From: an uncultured Colwellia sp.
GTDB taxonomy: Bacteria > Pseudomonadota > Gammaproteobacteria > Enterobacterales > Alteromonadaceae
Reading direction: 5' to 3'
NCBI GenBank assembly: GCA_913063325.1
Contig: CAJXYE010000026.1
Location: forward strand, 1 to 61,057
DNA length: 61,057 bases
In this document: one piece after another, positions 22,001 through 26,689 of the stretch
Layout of the letters: every line of letters begins with the position of its first letter
Position numbering within the stretch: the first letter of the stretch is position 1
Notes under the pieces: generated by a model
The model's input: the letters and a program-made list of their open reading frames with translations, nothing else
Told to the model about the DNA's origin: nothing
Databases searched by the model: none
Program-made: the position numbers and the translations under genes

Positions 22001-24024
22001 GTGATGGCGTAGATAATAGGTTTGATGCTCTGATACTTAATAACGCGCTTGATGGGCAATTATTTGTTGATCAGAAAAACCTCGATGTACGTACTGATGA
22101 TCCTGAGGCTATGAGAAATCATGAACCTTATGGTGAACTAGGCATGGTGCGCCAAACTGATTTTGACTGGCAAGAACAAACGGGTGCACCTAATGATCCG
22201 CAGCCAGGTAATTTACAAGGTAAGCGAGAAATCATGCGTAGAGAGTTGTTCAGCAACGCAGAAGCCTTTGCCTTTGCCGCTGATGTAGGAGATTTTGTCG
22301 TAGCTAATGGCGTGATGACGGCAACACCAGACTTCCTTGGTGATGAAACCGTCAGTTTGTTCCACTTAGATCAGATGCAACCTTCTTATATGGAAATACT
22401 GGCCACCATTAATGCTGACAAAGACAAAGCGGGCATTAAATCCAATGCCTATATCATCTTTGATTATCAAGGAGCCGATGATTTTAAATTTGCCGGGGTC
22501 GATGTCGGCACAGATAAAATTCAGATAGGTCACAGAGATGCAAGCGGTTGGGTAATAGACTCCCAAATTCAGATGCGCTTGAAAGCAGGTAATGATTACG
22601 ATTTGACTCTGGTACTGTTTAATTCGGTCGCCACTATCTATGTGAATGAGAGACTTAATTTGAGTCTGGATTTTGGTGAAGCGTTAAATGATGGCGGCAT
22701 GATCGGTGTAGGTACAAACAACGCCATTGCTAGCTTTGATGATTTTCAGGTACAGCAACTTCCTCCTGTGTGGACCTTTGAGAATAGCAGTGATTTTTCC
22801 GGTAACAACCATGGCTTTAACGAACGCAGTGGTGATTGGCTGCTCATACAAAATAATAGCAGTGACGAGCTTGAAGGTACCGGTGATGAGTTAGCTCCAG
22901 CAATAGCGACTCAATATATGGATTTGGCGGCATTTTCTCGATTGGAAATGGTATCGAACATTCAAACTTCCGGCCAGGGTGGTTTCGTCTTTGATTATTA
23001 CAGTGATCAGGACTTTAAATATGTCACCTTAGATGCAGCTACTGATCAAGTGATTATCGGTCATTACACTTCTCATGGTTGGAGTATTGATGCTACAGCT
23101 GATTTTAACGTCAATGCCAATAAAGGGCACGAATTGACTTTAACCATATTTGGTACAACAGCCAGCGTATTGGTAGATGGCGAGGCGGTACTGGCCTATG
23201 TATTTAACGGCCTGCTTAACGATGGTGATTATGGCTTACTGGTTAATGATGGCAGCGCCAGTTTTGATGACTTCTTGGTGCGAGGTGATGATCCTGCTTA
23301 TGGACAAGCGCTATTTGCCGAAACGGCACCAGCTTCGAATAGTCATGAGTCTTTAATACAAATAAGTGATGAACAACTCACTAAACATTTAGCAAGTGCA
23401 GCACTTAATTGGGGCGATCAAATAGATCAATTAGCGCTGGCTGATATTGAGATTCGTTTTGCAGACCTTGATGGCTTAATGTTGGGTCAGCTTGAGCAAC
23501 AAGTATTAACCCTTGATATTGATGCTGCTGGACATGGTTGGTTTATTGATGCCACTCCTTCAATAAATGAAGAGTTTGATGAACAAGGACAAGCGATTGA
23601 TTCTGATATTGCTAATCAAATTGATTTATTAACCGTTATCAGTCATGAACTTGGCCATTATAGCCATATGATGCATACAGATGATGGCCTTATGGCTGAA
23701 ACTTTAGCCGCTGGCACACGCGTGCTACCCGATGGTTTTATTAATGACACTAGCCTAAGCACTATTGCTAATTTTCAGCCGATATTTATACCTTCAACGA
23801 AGTCTTATTTAACCGAAAATAATAGTACTGAAGTACAACAACCGGTTGAATTTGATGCTAATGGTGAGCAATGGTTGGTATATGGTATTGAACAAGATGA
23901 ACTAGAACCCCAAGGCTTAGTGGCGGCTATTCCCGATGAAAGCACCATATCTGAAGAGGTTTGGTTAGAAGTTTCTAGCGCTGAAAAACTGGATGAGAAT
24001 ATTGAAGCTTTAGTTGCCTGGTAA
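7078..24024 (+). CDS. Giant LEPR-XLL-type RTX-repeat surface or exported protein with a C-terminal metalloprotease-like motif (5648 aa)
   Basis: Residues 48-57 (IEPRILLSAD) match the LEPR-XLL N-terminal motif of very large repeat proteins; no normal Sec signal peptide precedes it. An EF-hand-like loop follows near 138 (DSNGDEFVSADELL). Residues about 380-830 hold several similar modules with ALTAAG- and GGKFTLTA-like patterns, resembling flagellin/hook IN modules. About 830-2490 is long beta-rich sequence. About 2500-4870 is a very large array of GGxGxDxxx calcium-binding RTX nonapeptides, partly in ~160-residue superrepeats. Two LamG/concanavalin-like modules lie near 5058-5400, and HELGHYSHMMH (5523-5533) is a zinc-protease-like motif. 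The protein is strongly acidic. It is probably exported and folded by calcium outside the cell, with a likely adhesin, matrix or protease role. Genes for DUF3467 and HlyD-like proteins follow. Confidence 0.88.
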   Translation: MALSFINQKAIYNRLINGISNSLVSGMSNFKRKPQLLPLPYRAHFETIEPRILLSADLFPGAEEAAEDGIELLADRISDFLNGESLLEQRVPFLLAERELLNGDIVNEAPTVNELLGLPVDANGNEIEDGDEAELKNWDSNGDEFVSADELLEHLLFMPMQDLLSNAIGVDGNQEFIDALVNDLDLVNKSYGGGYVVDFNVINADTLNLTEEIDSEVSWQLSFELTVSQTMPIDLGLDADDLQLHAFTGLASNPTPPIVPLDAKLSFAFEFGVLTSGKADVDLTSDDFFIRSADDLLISVTSFDADMDFNLNIGFLGAEVIDGSLELQVDVEGNLEDPNSPAVLGFVGGHFDDIDSQYGDEQSDGEVVANEEFLSVDLEHDAGFFIRIGDIGISSEVLVVDDNDNSTEGELLTDIDSALAIAGLDQLVEASIVSDKVQFNLISTDVTPLGFDVESLGIDGGVTAVAAPADFEPTSTVNFLLSLGGAIPSMVSVRFPDPAQTEIGFDGSEITSLAPIVSQNVSTGADFGGIDTPATFTIKIYRDAGSDITKVIEVRENLVAPVDPADVATFADLLLDLKAALTAQGVGPALIGVTESGGKFTFTANDSDISAIEISATDSVARDHLGLVNGQSTYLTMTAAAVIGNVTFDDLKVNTDDDAHFVVTVNGVEHDITVIADGARTTHAELAAAIDTALSSAGLAISASDSGGSIVLNADNATVRSISVSTENQDLDDLLDDLNRALTAGGIADVSAIEDSGNIKLLATGGSAGSSLEITNTLTLDAGVTGAELDDDEVIPDATLSAAPGEDSNITFNLPVEVLPGLLEHGLTTDWAPADLVIQGNFNPFGILGEFDTRTGSGTDLDPYIGTNRFNLDFSVNPVDAESPGIAVPNPIADESLTLVNFAEVLQFNKIGPSSIIGMLSELGAAMDSIMQSGEFSQYNIPFTQASLADTTAFEDLLYDALIYDFGADELFDEEGALVDDSNRLLIRSPLPGAQDEDGDSVGDKFGLFPSYATAQELGARLSELLLHPRLEVVDFENAGAINPTYDPSTNYLTYDLDLISSDEVSVGINEVFTPEFAFNVDLDPFNEFVLTPVGVNGTLQEELLVTIGARTVLATTVGFDLSPTIPLEPAIPAIIDDPETLEVDESWPGRPAEQDTTDKRFFVKDGSFGSAFTVNLPIGGVSGSALMGIVGVDVSVDGSFGAQFSSQFQAEEGIPGSLLYLDDMQRDIQETRDHQVGGLAVVTDPVISKLQTLNYSEDGDYADPVEGSRIVSESGGTAYVLKNNATDGKLTLFNAQGDFVDTEFFIDVQEIGEGTPAVGGIANGTLTTQDYFGTLTMDVAVQDGFNEAGFGDGIIAALDGMSGPITLNMTDFGDPNATPEPFSAVVTQAGLAGIGDLAGFEELSYQSLIDALEGLGELIDKLEANYELLLIPLPIVNRSVSELLGLREGVDRAIASAKQTLQEQSELLAEGVVDVPTLDLQGMAIALWGAFGLPEGDAGLVIDVFEDVNDSKKYLTLDFDIEKTISTTLGLDMDLGINLPNLTSGRILRADGTLGWGFKIGINLDDTSDVQLFNPEGGLTGNLHIFGEGAEGFGQAFLAQVGEMPVQVMDALMDIELDFDLNIDAFGKKSLDLVIADLPNTPGLLFDDFTSTINEQSFDISVPLFDVDGGLTGFVGEISGVGTELLFDGLGLANDFELPNLTELEGLVSDYVINLEEFSALDNLLLLTDTADFFFEAIQGLLDKATSIEIPLVGDNLADGARFIEDFRDTFIAKFRAMVENATNVTSADVADFLEEFFNDIGLNLLGDITAVEDWVGGELVDVQWMLSLGRSYDTAFDIGFDIGVPLLGMDLDIPIELEIDWSLEIGLGVNDSVGAYIILNDDASKELNIDLTIALPENELFRGELGFLEVIVDNNGSGLSFDFDIDLSNTSGGNIIGINDLGNIGFSSMIGGSAINDHLLDLELQVGINGADVIFPKILTNFIMDWDLASTPLLDEDFNAVGAGLQLIDFRDVQVDLASFLDGFLGDVLAKIKEFTDPLSPIIDPEDGFLFAEVPILTQLAAIIGEDPVTVLDLARMLGVAEVEFLDWLEQIVGVINQIDLLDIGDGDQLLMSIGELEVFEAPSYNGGLGDGDLVAGIADLAGDLFNVDADISKLITEIGGGFDGLLTTLEGLGEAFGNLSGPGGALEAGLETVGDPGGTLTAIENLDIGSAGSLFSFPILENPSSVLGMLVGQNVSLVEVDIPALGVGFDYEQFFTIFGPLGASVGAGFYVGIDLSFGFDTYGIARYAKSDFTNPGLIFDGFFFGDRDGVTTGVDIPEILFEFDITGTAEINLGIARGGVGGGISARVFLDWNDPDNDGAVHISEILNNIEDAIRNGDNAALAPFDVGGDLSARFFAFLIIDLGIKELKYFFDILPETPVFSYEYSFARTPILATDMENGTLQLNIGPNAIDRLNGDTRDGDESLQVKLEGGEVKIKSAALGTDWQNYGGGFTHIVGLGGQGNDSMEFSGFDESAITFNLQGGVGDDTIKFIENAAIVAPTTGAGAIIRGDRGNDTLIGGHLNDIIYGGQGNDHIEGGRGYDILFGDEGTLQSLGGGSGESIGTRITGLDGNDVIYGGSQTLALAEADVDDIVFGGGGSDELHGDAGQDILIGDAGRFNFSLTDGHVDMTAFTADISSFTPNSQTDPNPVESTDAKIQKILLDIKGKFSGTDIFGGGNDEIFGGAGKDLILGGSANDTIDAGADNDYVIGGKGFDQIDGGLGDDSLFGNAQDDIINGNEGDDIISGGFGDDTLHGNENADFMVGGRGRDIMYGDAGNDELHGQGEPDIMFGGTQDDLVVGGVGADILLGDDGQVVKFGETELDPDLIVGNGAQDISLFEGRADSIVGSLDLIITDAVAGDGNDIISGGEGGDIILGGGGKDLAGGDVDPRIAQANEDFENNIISTPVGNDIIIGDAGLLEFNERRLQLVEGFADVDVDNANARDTLFGDNGNDIIIGGQGSDGNNNNDPEDLIKNVLDEEFLLAGGHGPNRGATDPGIKDNDIILGDNGKLFYVDKLDPINFGKLAYVQTTDTSNATGGADTAYGQLGDDIILGGVNASIDVLIGSLGEDVILGDNGLIHFNYDWALDGNRSDATYSPADGDVSSIDLIRSFNDGLGGIDIISGDADKDVLIGGLAGDFIYGDSANASAGEDDGDDVILGDNGDIFLAGVSGQLVVWGTAIDYITTTDSADNTGGNDLIEGNAGADVILAGVGSDVLYGDAAVQVSFDGDDVLLGDNGMLHFNYDWINAVEGDGSDDRTTLDLIRSFTDSLGGADTISGDAGNDMVFGGTGDDTLYGDNSVAGSGSDDGHDIIFGDNGDVVFTGKIGNRIVLGSAVARIISTDVLETTGGADLIEANAGADIVIGGVNNSDSDNLFGDAQVQSIHDSDDLILGDNGILLFDYDWHSNVTPAADNYNDHIDADLSTLDLVRSFTDSLGGFDIISGDDGGDMILGGMGSDYIYGDNVSANAGADDGDEIIMGDNGDVFFDGEAIENAWVILASSVQLLTTRDQGEDTGGADLIEGNAGADIILGGVNGTGLNAGIDRLYGDARNPVYNLDSDDIILGDNGLIDFANNDSDLTTLDLIQTTAQNAAQNQILGAVDYIFGNAGADTLMGGSDDDRIFGDNEELVDESGIANVFGFGAGDDILLGDQGEVLRINNIPTLIQTTDGSEAEGGEDHIQGNDGIDYLLGGVGSDELHGEAFLVNGLAVDDLVSNEGNDVILGDEGRLYFNIASDETLVVLTGSTDINAMGDDDPNTLDKVETFATGVLGDNDEIYGNGGADLAMGGSGDDLIYGDFYKGSLVAALNPGDDTLLGDGGEKTFIDENSVVLRSIETDQGGVDTISGNDHNDVIIGGMYGDLIYGESVATNLHLQDSRAGDDILIGDNGRLDWILPDDDIFARQDVEDHLGSITVILDGNTAQPSTLDRITTIAPTHGGNDVIYGNGNTQVAAGDLIFAGTGNDTVYGDTDEAAPDGIDGVDGSDLIFGDHGKLYPHLPLLDNFFMHNNFFSIDTQKEHGADFDAAELDGDIDNDFADVLWGNAGADIIIAGQDDDIVFGGTQDDDLIGGHNVAGGDDELDSMPGVDQLSISPAVLADLNPADVNEINDIIDGGADDDVIAGDNAIIVRQPNYVSGGYLNNNDLASPRFRMLGPNGQLYELKPANVQGLADIDIGFMANVTDVYQDHQDMTLVRSTTLLDHSETIETNAATNYADPRPFGNDIIAGVSEDDEIFAQLGDDIVQGDGLIEITDDDAVYNPYNPSQGADPSFDIRNFNIYTDLVTSTSHILRFNVYEALNDGDDYIEGNGGNDRMYGNLGQDDLIGGSSTLFGLGDDDATFHGELSGNALRPDGADLIYGGAGNIDLLSRNAEVNDVLGDNGDNTLVLEAERHATDADTILGDNGDIFRIVEDIDSDAEGVQLGYASFNYDYDSTTADGFVDHGYGTANDGLQIRVRAITFADYGYYYFDHDNNADTREVLQFLSTARGAGDLIYGESGDDVIHGMTGDDTIFGNSEHDDIYGEIGADFLLGGTGIDGILGDDGLILTSRNDTTDEVLNGIAGLNQEQVFNKKNDEVDIHAINAVISTPGNIQVAIINIASELTKAVELFAFRTDDIDDIDGTILSPTNEFGGVMRFNDIIFGGLQNDFIHGGDGDDALSGAEALPAYFSGEGFSLGLNQELNAVNTFLQNMQNSPENTNPDLADNPFWFDFAPYNPGEILRFEGKTITDENGQGSRTRNEFAWYDEFNPRRKIMFNFEHDFSSALTALTTLDEGGNAIDFILNFDESEGPLGPTFDGDDDPLPSDGADRIFGDLGNDWQVGGTGRDHMYGGRGDDLLNMDDNHDSGPGGKVGPHDPEPDDLDNTQSDEFQAYADIVYAGAGRDVMILNTGADRAIDWVGEYNSYIVPFSPFGAFHISRTLQPQVPEYLFALSGSDGVDNRFDALILNNALDGQLFVDQKNLDVRTDDPEAMRNHEPYGELGMVRQTDFDWQEQTGAPNDPQPGNLQGKREIMRRELFSNAEAFAFAADVGDFVVANGVMTATPDFLGDETVSLFHLDQMQPSYMEILATINADKDKAGIKSNAYIIFDYQGADDFKFAGVDVGTDKIQIGHRDASGWVIDSQIQMRLKAGNDYDLTLVLFNSVATIYVNERLNLSLDFGEALNDGGMIGVGTNNAIASFDDFQVQQLPPVWTFENSSDFSGNNHGFNERSGDWLLIQNNSSDELEGTGDELAPAIATQYMDLAAFSRLEMVSNIQTSGQGGFVFDYYSDQDFKYVTLDAATDQVIIGHYTSHGWSIDATADFNVNANKGHELTLTIFGTTASVLVDGEAVLAYVFNGLLNDGDYGLLVNDGSASFDDFLVRGDDPAYGQALFAETAPASNSHESLIQISDEQLTKHLASAALNWGDQIDQLALADIEIRFADLDGLMLGQLEQQVLTLDIDAAGHGWFIDATPSINEEFDEQGQAIDSDIANQIDLLTVISHELGHYSHMMHTDDGLMAETLAAGTRVLPDGFINDTSLSTIANFQPIFIPSTKSYLTENNSTEVQQPVEFDANGEQWLVYGIEQDELEPQGLVAAIPDESTISEEVWLEVSSAEKLDENIEALVAW

Positions 24025-24047
24025 ATTCTACCTGCTGAAGGTTTATT

Positions 24048-24091
24048 GCGTTGAGAAACTGGATAACATTGACGCTTTAGTTGCTTGGTAA
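24048..24091 (+). repeat. Downstream duplicate of the giant gene's last 14-15 codons, with its own stop
   Basis: The gene end at 23978-24024 and this segment align over 44 bases with one 3-base gap. It keeps the reading frame, encoding VEKLDNIDALVAW and a stop, against AEKLDENIEALVAW and a stop in the gene. A stop at 24035 closes the frame upstream, so it is not translated as a gene of its own. It looks like a tandem-duplication or recombination scar. Confidence 0.75.
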
Positions 24092-24219
24092 AATCCGACC
24101 TTGGAAACAGCGAAAAGCTAGGAGGAAAGCGGGGTTTTGGCTTGCGAAATCATGAACTGGCTCCTATAATTTATAGCATTGTTAATAACGTTTAATGATA
24201 AATGATTTAAGGAATTATT

Positions 24220-24597
24220 ATGAATAATGAACCAGAAAAAAATGAAAAAAATTCTGACATGAATTCGGCCTCAAGAGCTGAAACATCTAATGGGGCAACA
24301 AACGGCTCAGCGAACCCTAAAGTTATTTGGGATGACTCTAAAATGAAGAGTAGCTACGCCAATGTAGTGAATGCTTCGAGTACAAGAGAAGAAATTACAA
24401 TTTTCTTTGGTACCAATCAAACATGGAATGTTTCTAAAGATAAAGAATTCACTGTGCAATTATCTGATCGTATCGTCCTTAATCCCTATGCGGCTAAGCG
24501 ATTATGGACTTTAATGGGTGCTATGCTTAAAGAATATGAAACCCGCTATGGCATGCTTGAACTCAAAGATACTCACGGTAAAGCCGGGCATCATTAA
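24220..24597 (+). CDS. DUF3467 family protein in the LEPR-XLL operon
   Basis: This encodes 125 residues. The first ~30 are polar and low-complexity; residues about 33-118 match the small DUF3467 family (motifs SSYANVVNASSTREEITIFF, then LSDRIVLNPYAAKRLW). No signal peptide or membrane segment is present, so it should be cytoplasmic. Its biochemical role is not known. AAGGA precedes the ATG. It sits 195 bases after the giant gene and 85 bases before the GAF-HlyD gene, so a role as a chaperone or adaptor of the export apparatus is plausible from position only. Confidence 0.8.
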   Translation: MNNEPEKNEKNSDMNSASRAETSNGATNGSANPKVIWDDSKMKSSYANVVNASSTREEITIFFGTNQTWNVSKDKEFTVQLSDRIVLNPYAAKRLWTLMGAMLKEYETRYGMLELKDTHGKAGHH

Positions 24598-24619
24598 TTA
24601 CGATACAAGATTAATACGA

Positions 24620-24664
24620 TATCCCAAATACATGATTCCTGAATCCTCAGGTAGCTTGGTTATA
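24620..24664. repeat. Short inverted-end repeat inside the LEPR-XLL operon
   Basis: The 45-bp segment starts TATCCCAA and ends TTGGTTATA. Read in reverse it aligns with the element at 49425-49479 (shared TATA-CCAAGC-ACCT, then GATTCAG, then TGGG-ATA). It lies between the DUF3467 and GAF-HlyD genes. Confidence 0.5.
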
Positions 24665-24682
24665 TAGCTGCAAGGTATTACT

Positions 24683-26683
24683 ATGACTGGTCCCACTGCT
24701 AAGCCAAACACTAAGGAAAAATTAGATCAAACTAGCGATAGTCCTGCTCGAATAAGCGTATTGGATAGTGTTTTGTGGGCACAAATGGCTGATAGTCCAA
24801 ACTTACCAAAAGCACTTGAAGCTTGGCTCGCGATTCAATCGAGTATGATCAAAGGTGTAGTACAGGCCGTTTTGGTTGTAAGTAACAAAGCCAGTGATAG
24901 TAACGCTAAGGCTTCATATAGTCTAAATGCCAAATGGCCTTCAGATAGCGTTGTTGTTAAGGAACTTACGGTTACAACTGAGTTGGTACTAAATAAAGGT
25001 GTTGGCATTATACGCGCTTCAGACAGCTCCCACTTTAATGCCAACAAGAATTCTAGCAACCAGACTACTTCTTTTTCTAGCGCCAGTGGTGTTGAATTAC
25101 CCCAGTCTTCCATTGGCTATCCTTTACGCATTGGTAAAGAGTTATATGCTGCAGTAGCCATTTTGATCGCTGAAAGTGATTCCCTTGATTTGAAAAAGGC
25201 GATGCGACAATTACAGTTTGGTGCTGGTTGGTTTGAAACCTTGATACTTAGGGATAACACCGCTTTATCTCTTACACAAACACAACATGAAAAGTTGTCA
25301 TTATCAATGATGCAAGCGGTATTGTCTGAGCCTGATTTTTATACTGCCTGTGTTGCTGTGGTGAATGAGCTGGCCGTTAATTTAGAGTGTGAGCGAGTAA
25401 GCCTCGGTTTTATAATCAAAAAATCAAGCAAGGTTATAGCGCTATCTCATACCGTTCAATTAGATTCCAAGCTTAATTTACTTAATGCCATCGCAGCAGC
25501 AATGGATGAATCTTTAGATCAACAATCACTCATAGTTTACTCAGGTATTGATGATAGCGAGTCTGCATTTATCACTAGGGCGCAGCGGAATTTGGTCATT
25601 GAGCATCAATCTGGCTGCGTAGTGAGCGCACCTTTTAAGTGGAGGGATAGGTTTGCCGGTGCATTTACCTTTGAAAAAGCTAAGGACAAGAGTTTTTCTA
25701 AAAGTGACATATTATTATGTGAGCATGCCTCTGTCCAGTTAGGTTCACTGCTTGAAGAACGTCGGTTAGAGCAACGGTGGTTAGGTGCTAAAGCGGCAGG
25801 ATTTATGGCAACTTATTTGTCGAAATTATTAGGAAAAGGACAGCTTACGATTAAATTAGTCTCTTTGTGTATTGTATTTACAGCGTTATTTTTGATGTTT
25901 ATAACAGGTGATTACCGAGTGAGTGCACCTGTTTATCTTAAAGGAGAGATTCAACGTGTGTTAGCTACACCTTTTGATGGATATATTGCAGGAGCTGATT
26001 ATCGGGCTGGTGATCTGGTTGATAAAGGCGCTGTGATTGCATACCTTGATGATCGTGAATTAAATTTGGAAAAGTTGCGCTGGCTTACCAAGAAACGTCA
26101 GCATTTAATTGAACATGATCAAGCTTTAGCTGAGCAAAAACGCGCTGAAATAGGAGTGATACGTGCACGTATTAGCCAAGCTGAATCACAAATAACATTG
26201 ATTGAAGCACAATTAGAAAGGTCTAAATTAAGAGCACCATTTGATGGTGTTTTGATCTCTGGCGATTTGAGTCAATCTATTGGTGCTGCGGTTCGAAAAG
26301 GAGATATGTTATTTGAAATAGTACCTTATGATCGATATAGAGTCATATTGAAAGTTGATGAGTCGGAAATAAAATTCCTCAGAGAGGGACAGCAGGGACT
26401 ATTAATGCTTACAGCATTACCTGAAGCAAAGCTACCTTTGGTAATTACTATGATAGGTTCAGTGTCGACCAGTGATGAGGGCAGTAATTATTTTGAAGTT
26501 GAAGGGCGCTTACTTGTAAAAGAGACAAATAGCGAGCCATTCAAAGCTTTGAAATTTGCAGAGCTAAGACCTGGTATGGAAGGCATTGCTAAAGTTACTA
26601 CGGGGGAACGGAAACTATTTTGGATTTGGACACATAGATTCTTTGACTGGATTGAATTGCAGTTGTGGTCGTTGTGGCCTTAA
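24683..26683 (+). CDS. GAF-domain / HlyD-family membrane adaptor protein
   Basis: This encodes 666 residues. Residues 1-200 are probably cytoplasmic. About 205-365 look like a GAF sensor domain (around ECERVSLGF and the closing LGSLLEERRLEQRW). A transmembrane segment lies at about 390-410. The rest is a HlyD-type adaptor: a lipoyl half (LATPFDGYIAGADYRAGD), a helical hairpin at about 465-515, the second lipoyl half (LRAPFDGVLISGDLSQSIG) and a beta-barrel. HlyD-type adaptors span the periplasm between an inner-membrane pump and an outer-membrane channel. A cytoplasmic sensor fused to the adaptor is unusual and could gate export. The gene ends 6 bases before the ATG of the M50-HlyD gene, indicating an operon. 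Confidence 0.82.
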   Translation: MTGPTAKPNTKEKLDQTSDSPARISVLDSVLWAQMADSPNLPKALEAWLAIQSSMIKGVVQAVLVVSNKASDSNAKASYSLNAKWPSDSVVVKELTVTTELVLNKGVGIIRASDSSHFNANKNSSNQTTSFSSASGVELPQSSIGYPLRIGKELYAAVAILIAESDSLDLKKAMRQLQFGAGWFETLILRDNTALSLTQTQHEKLSLSMMQAVLSEPDFYTACVAVVNELAVNLECERVSLGFIIKKSSKVIALSHTVQLDSKLNLLNAIAAAMDESLDQQSLIVYSGIDDSESAFITRAQRNLVIEHQSGCVVSAPFKWRDRFAGAFTFEKAKDKSFSKSDILLCEHASVQLGSLLEERRLEQRWLGAKAAGFMATYLSKLLGKGQLTIKLVSLCIVFTALFLMFITGDYRVSAPVYLKGEIQRVLATPFDGYIAGADYRAGDLVDKGAVIAYLDDRELNLEKLRWLTKKRQHLIEHDQALAEQKRAEIGVIRARISQAESQITLIEAQLERSKLRAPFDGVLISGDLSQSIGAAVRKGDMLFEIVPYDRYRVILKVDESEIKFLREGQQGLLMLTALPEAKLPLVITMIGSVSTSDEGSNYFEVEGRLLVKETNSEPFKALKFAELRPGMEGIAKVTTGERKLFWIWTHRFFDWIELQLWSLWP

Positions 26684-26689
26684 TTTGTG

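Noticed and set aside
7197..22566. Many reverse and alternate-frame open frames within the giant gene
   Set aside because: They arise from the biased codon use of acidic Gly/Asp/Asn repeats, lack ribosome binding sites and encode Ser/Pro/Lys-rich nonsense.
24092..24219. Rho-independent terminator after the giant gene
   Set aside because: AAAGCGGGGTTTTGGCTT has a T run but no adequate stem. I treat the genes downstream as part of the same transcription unit.
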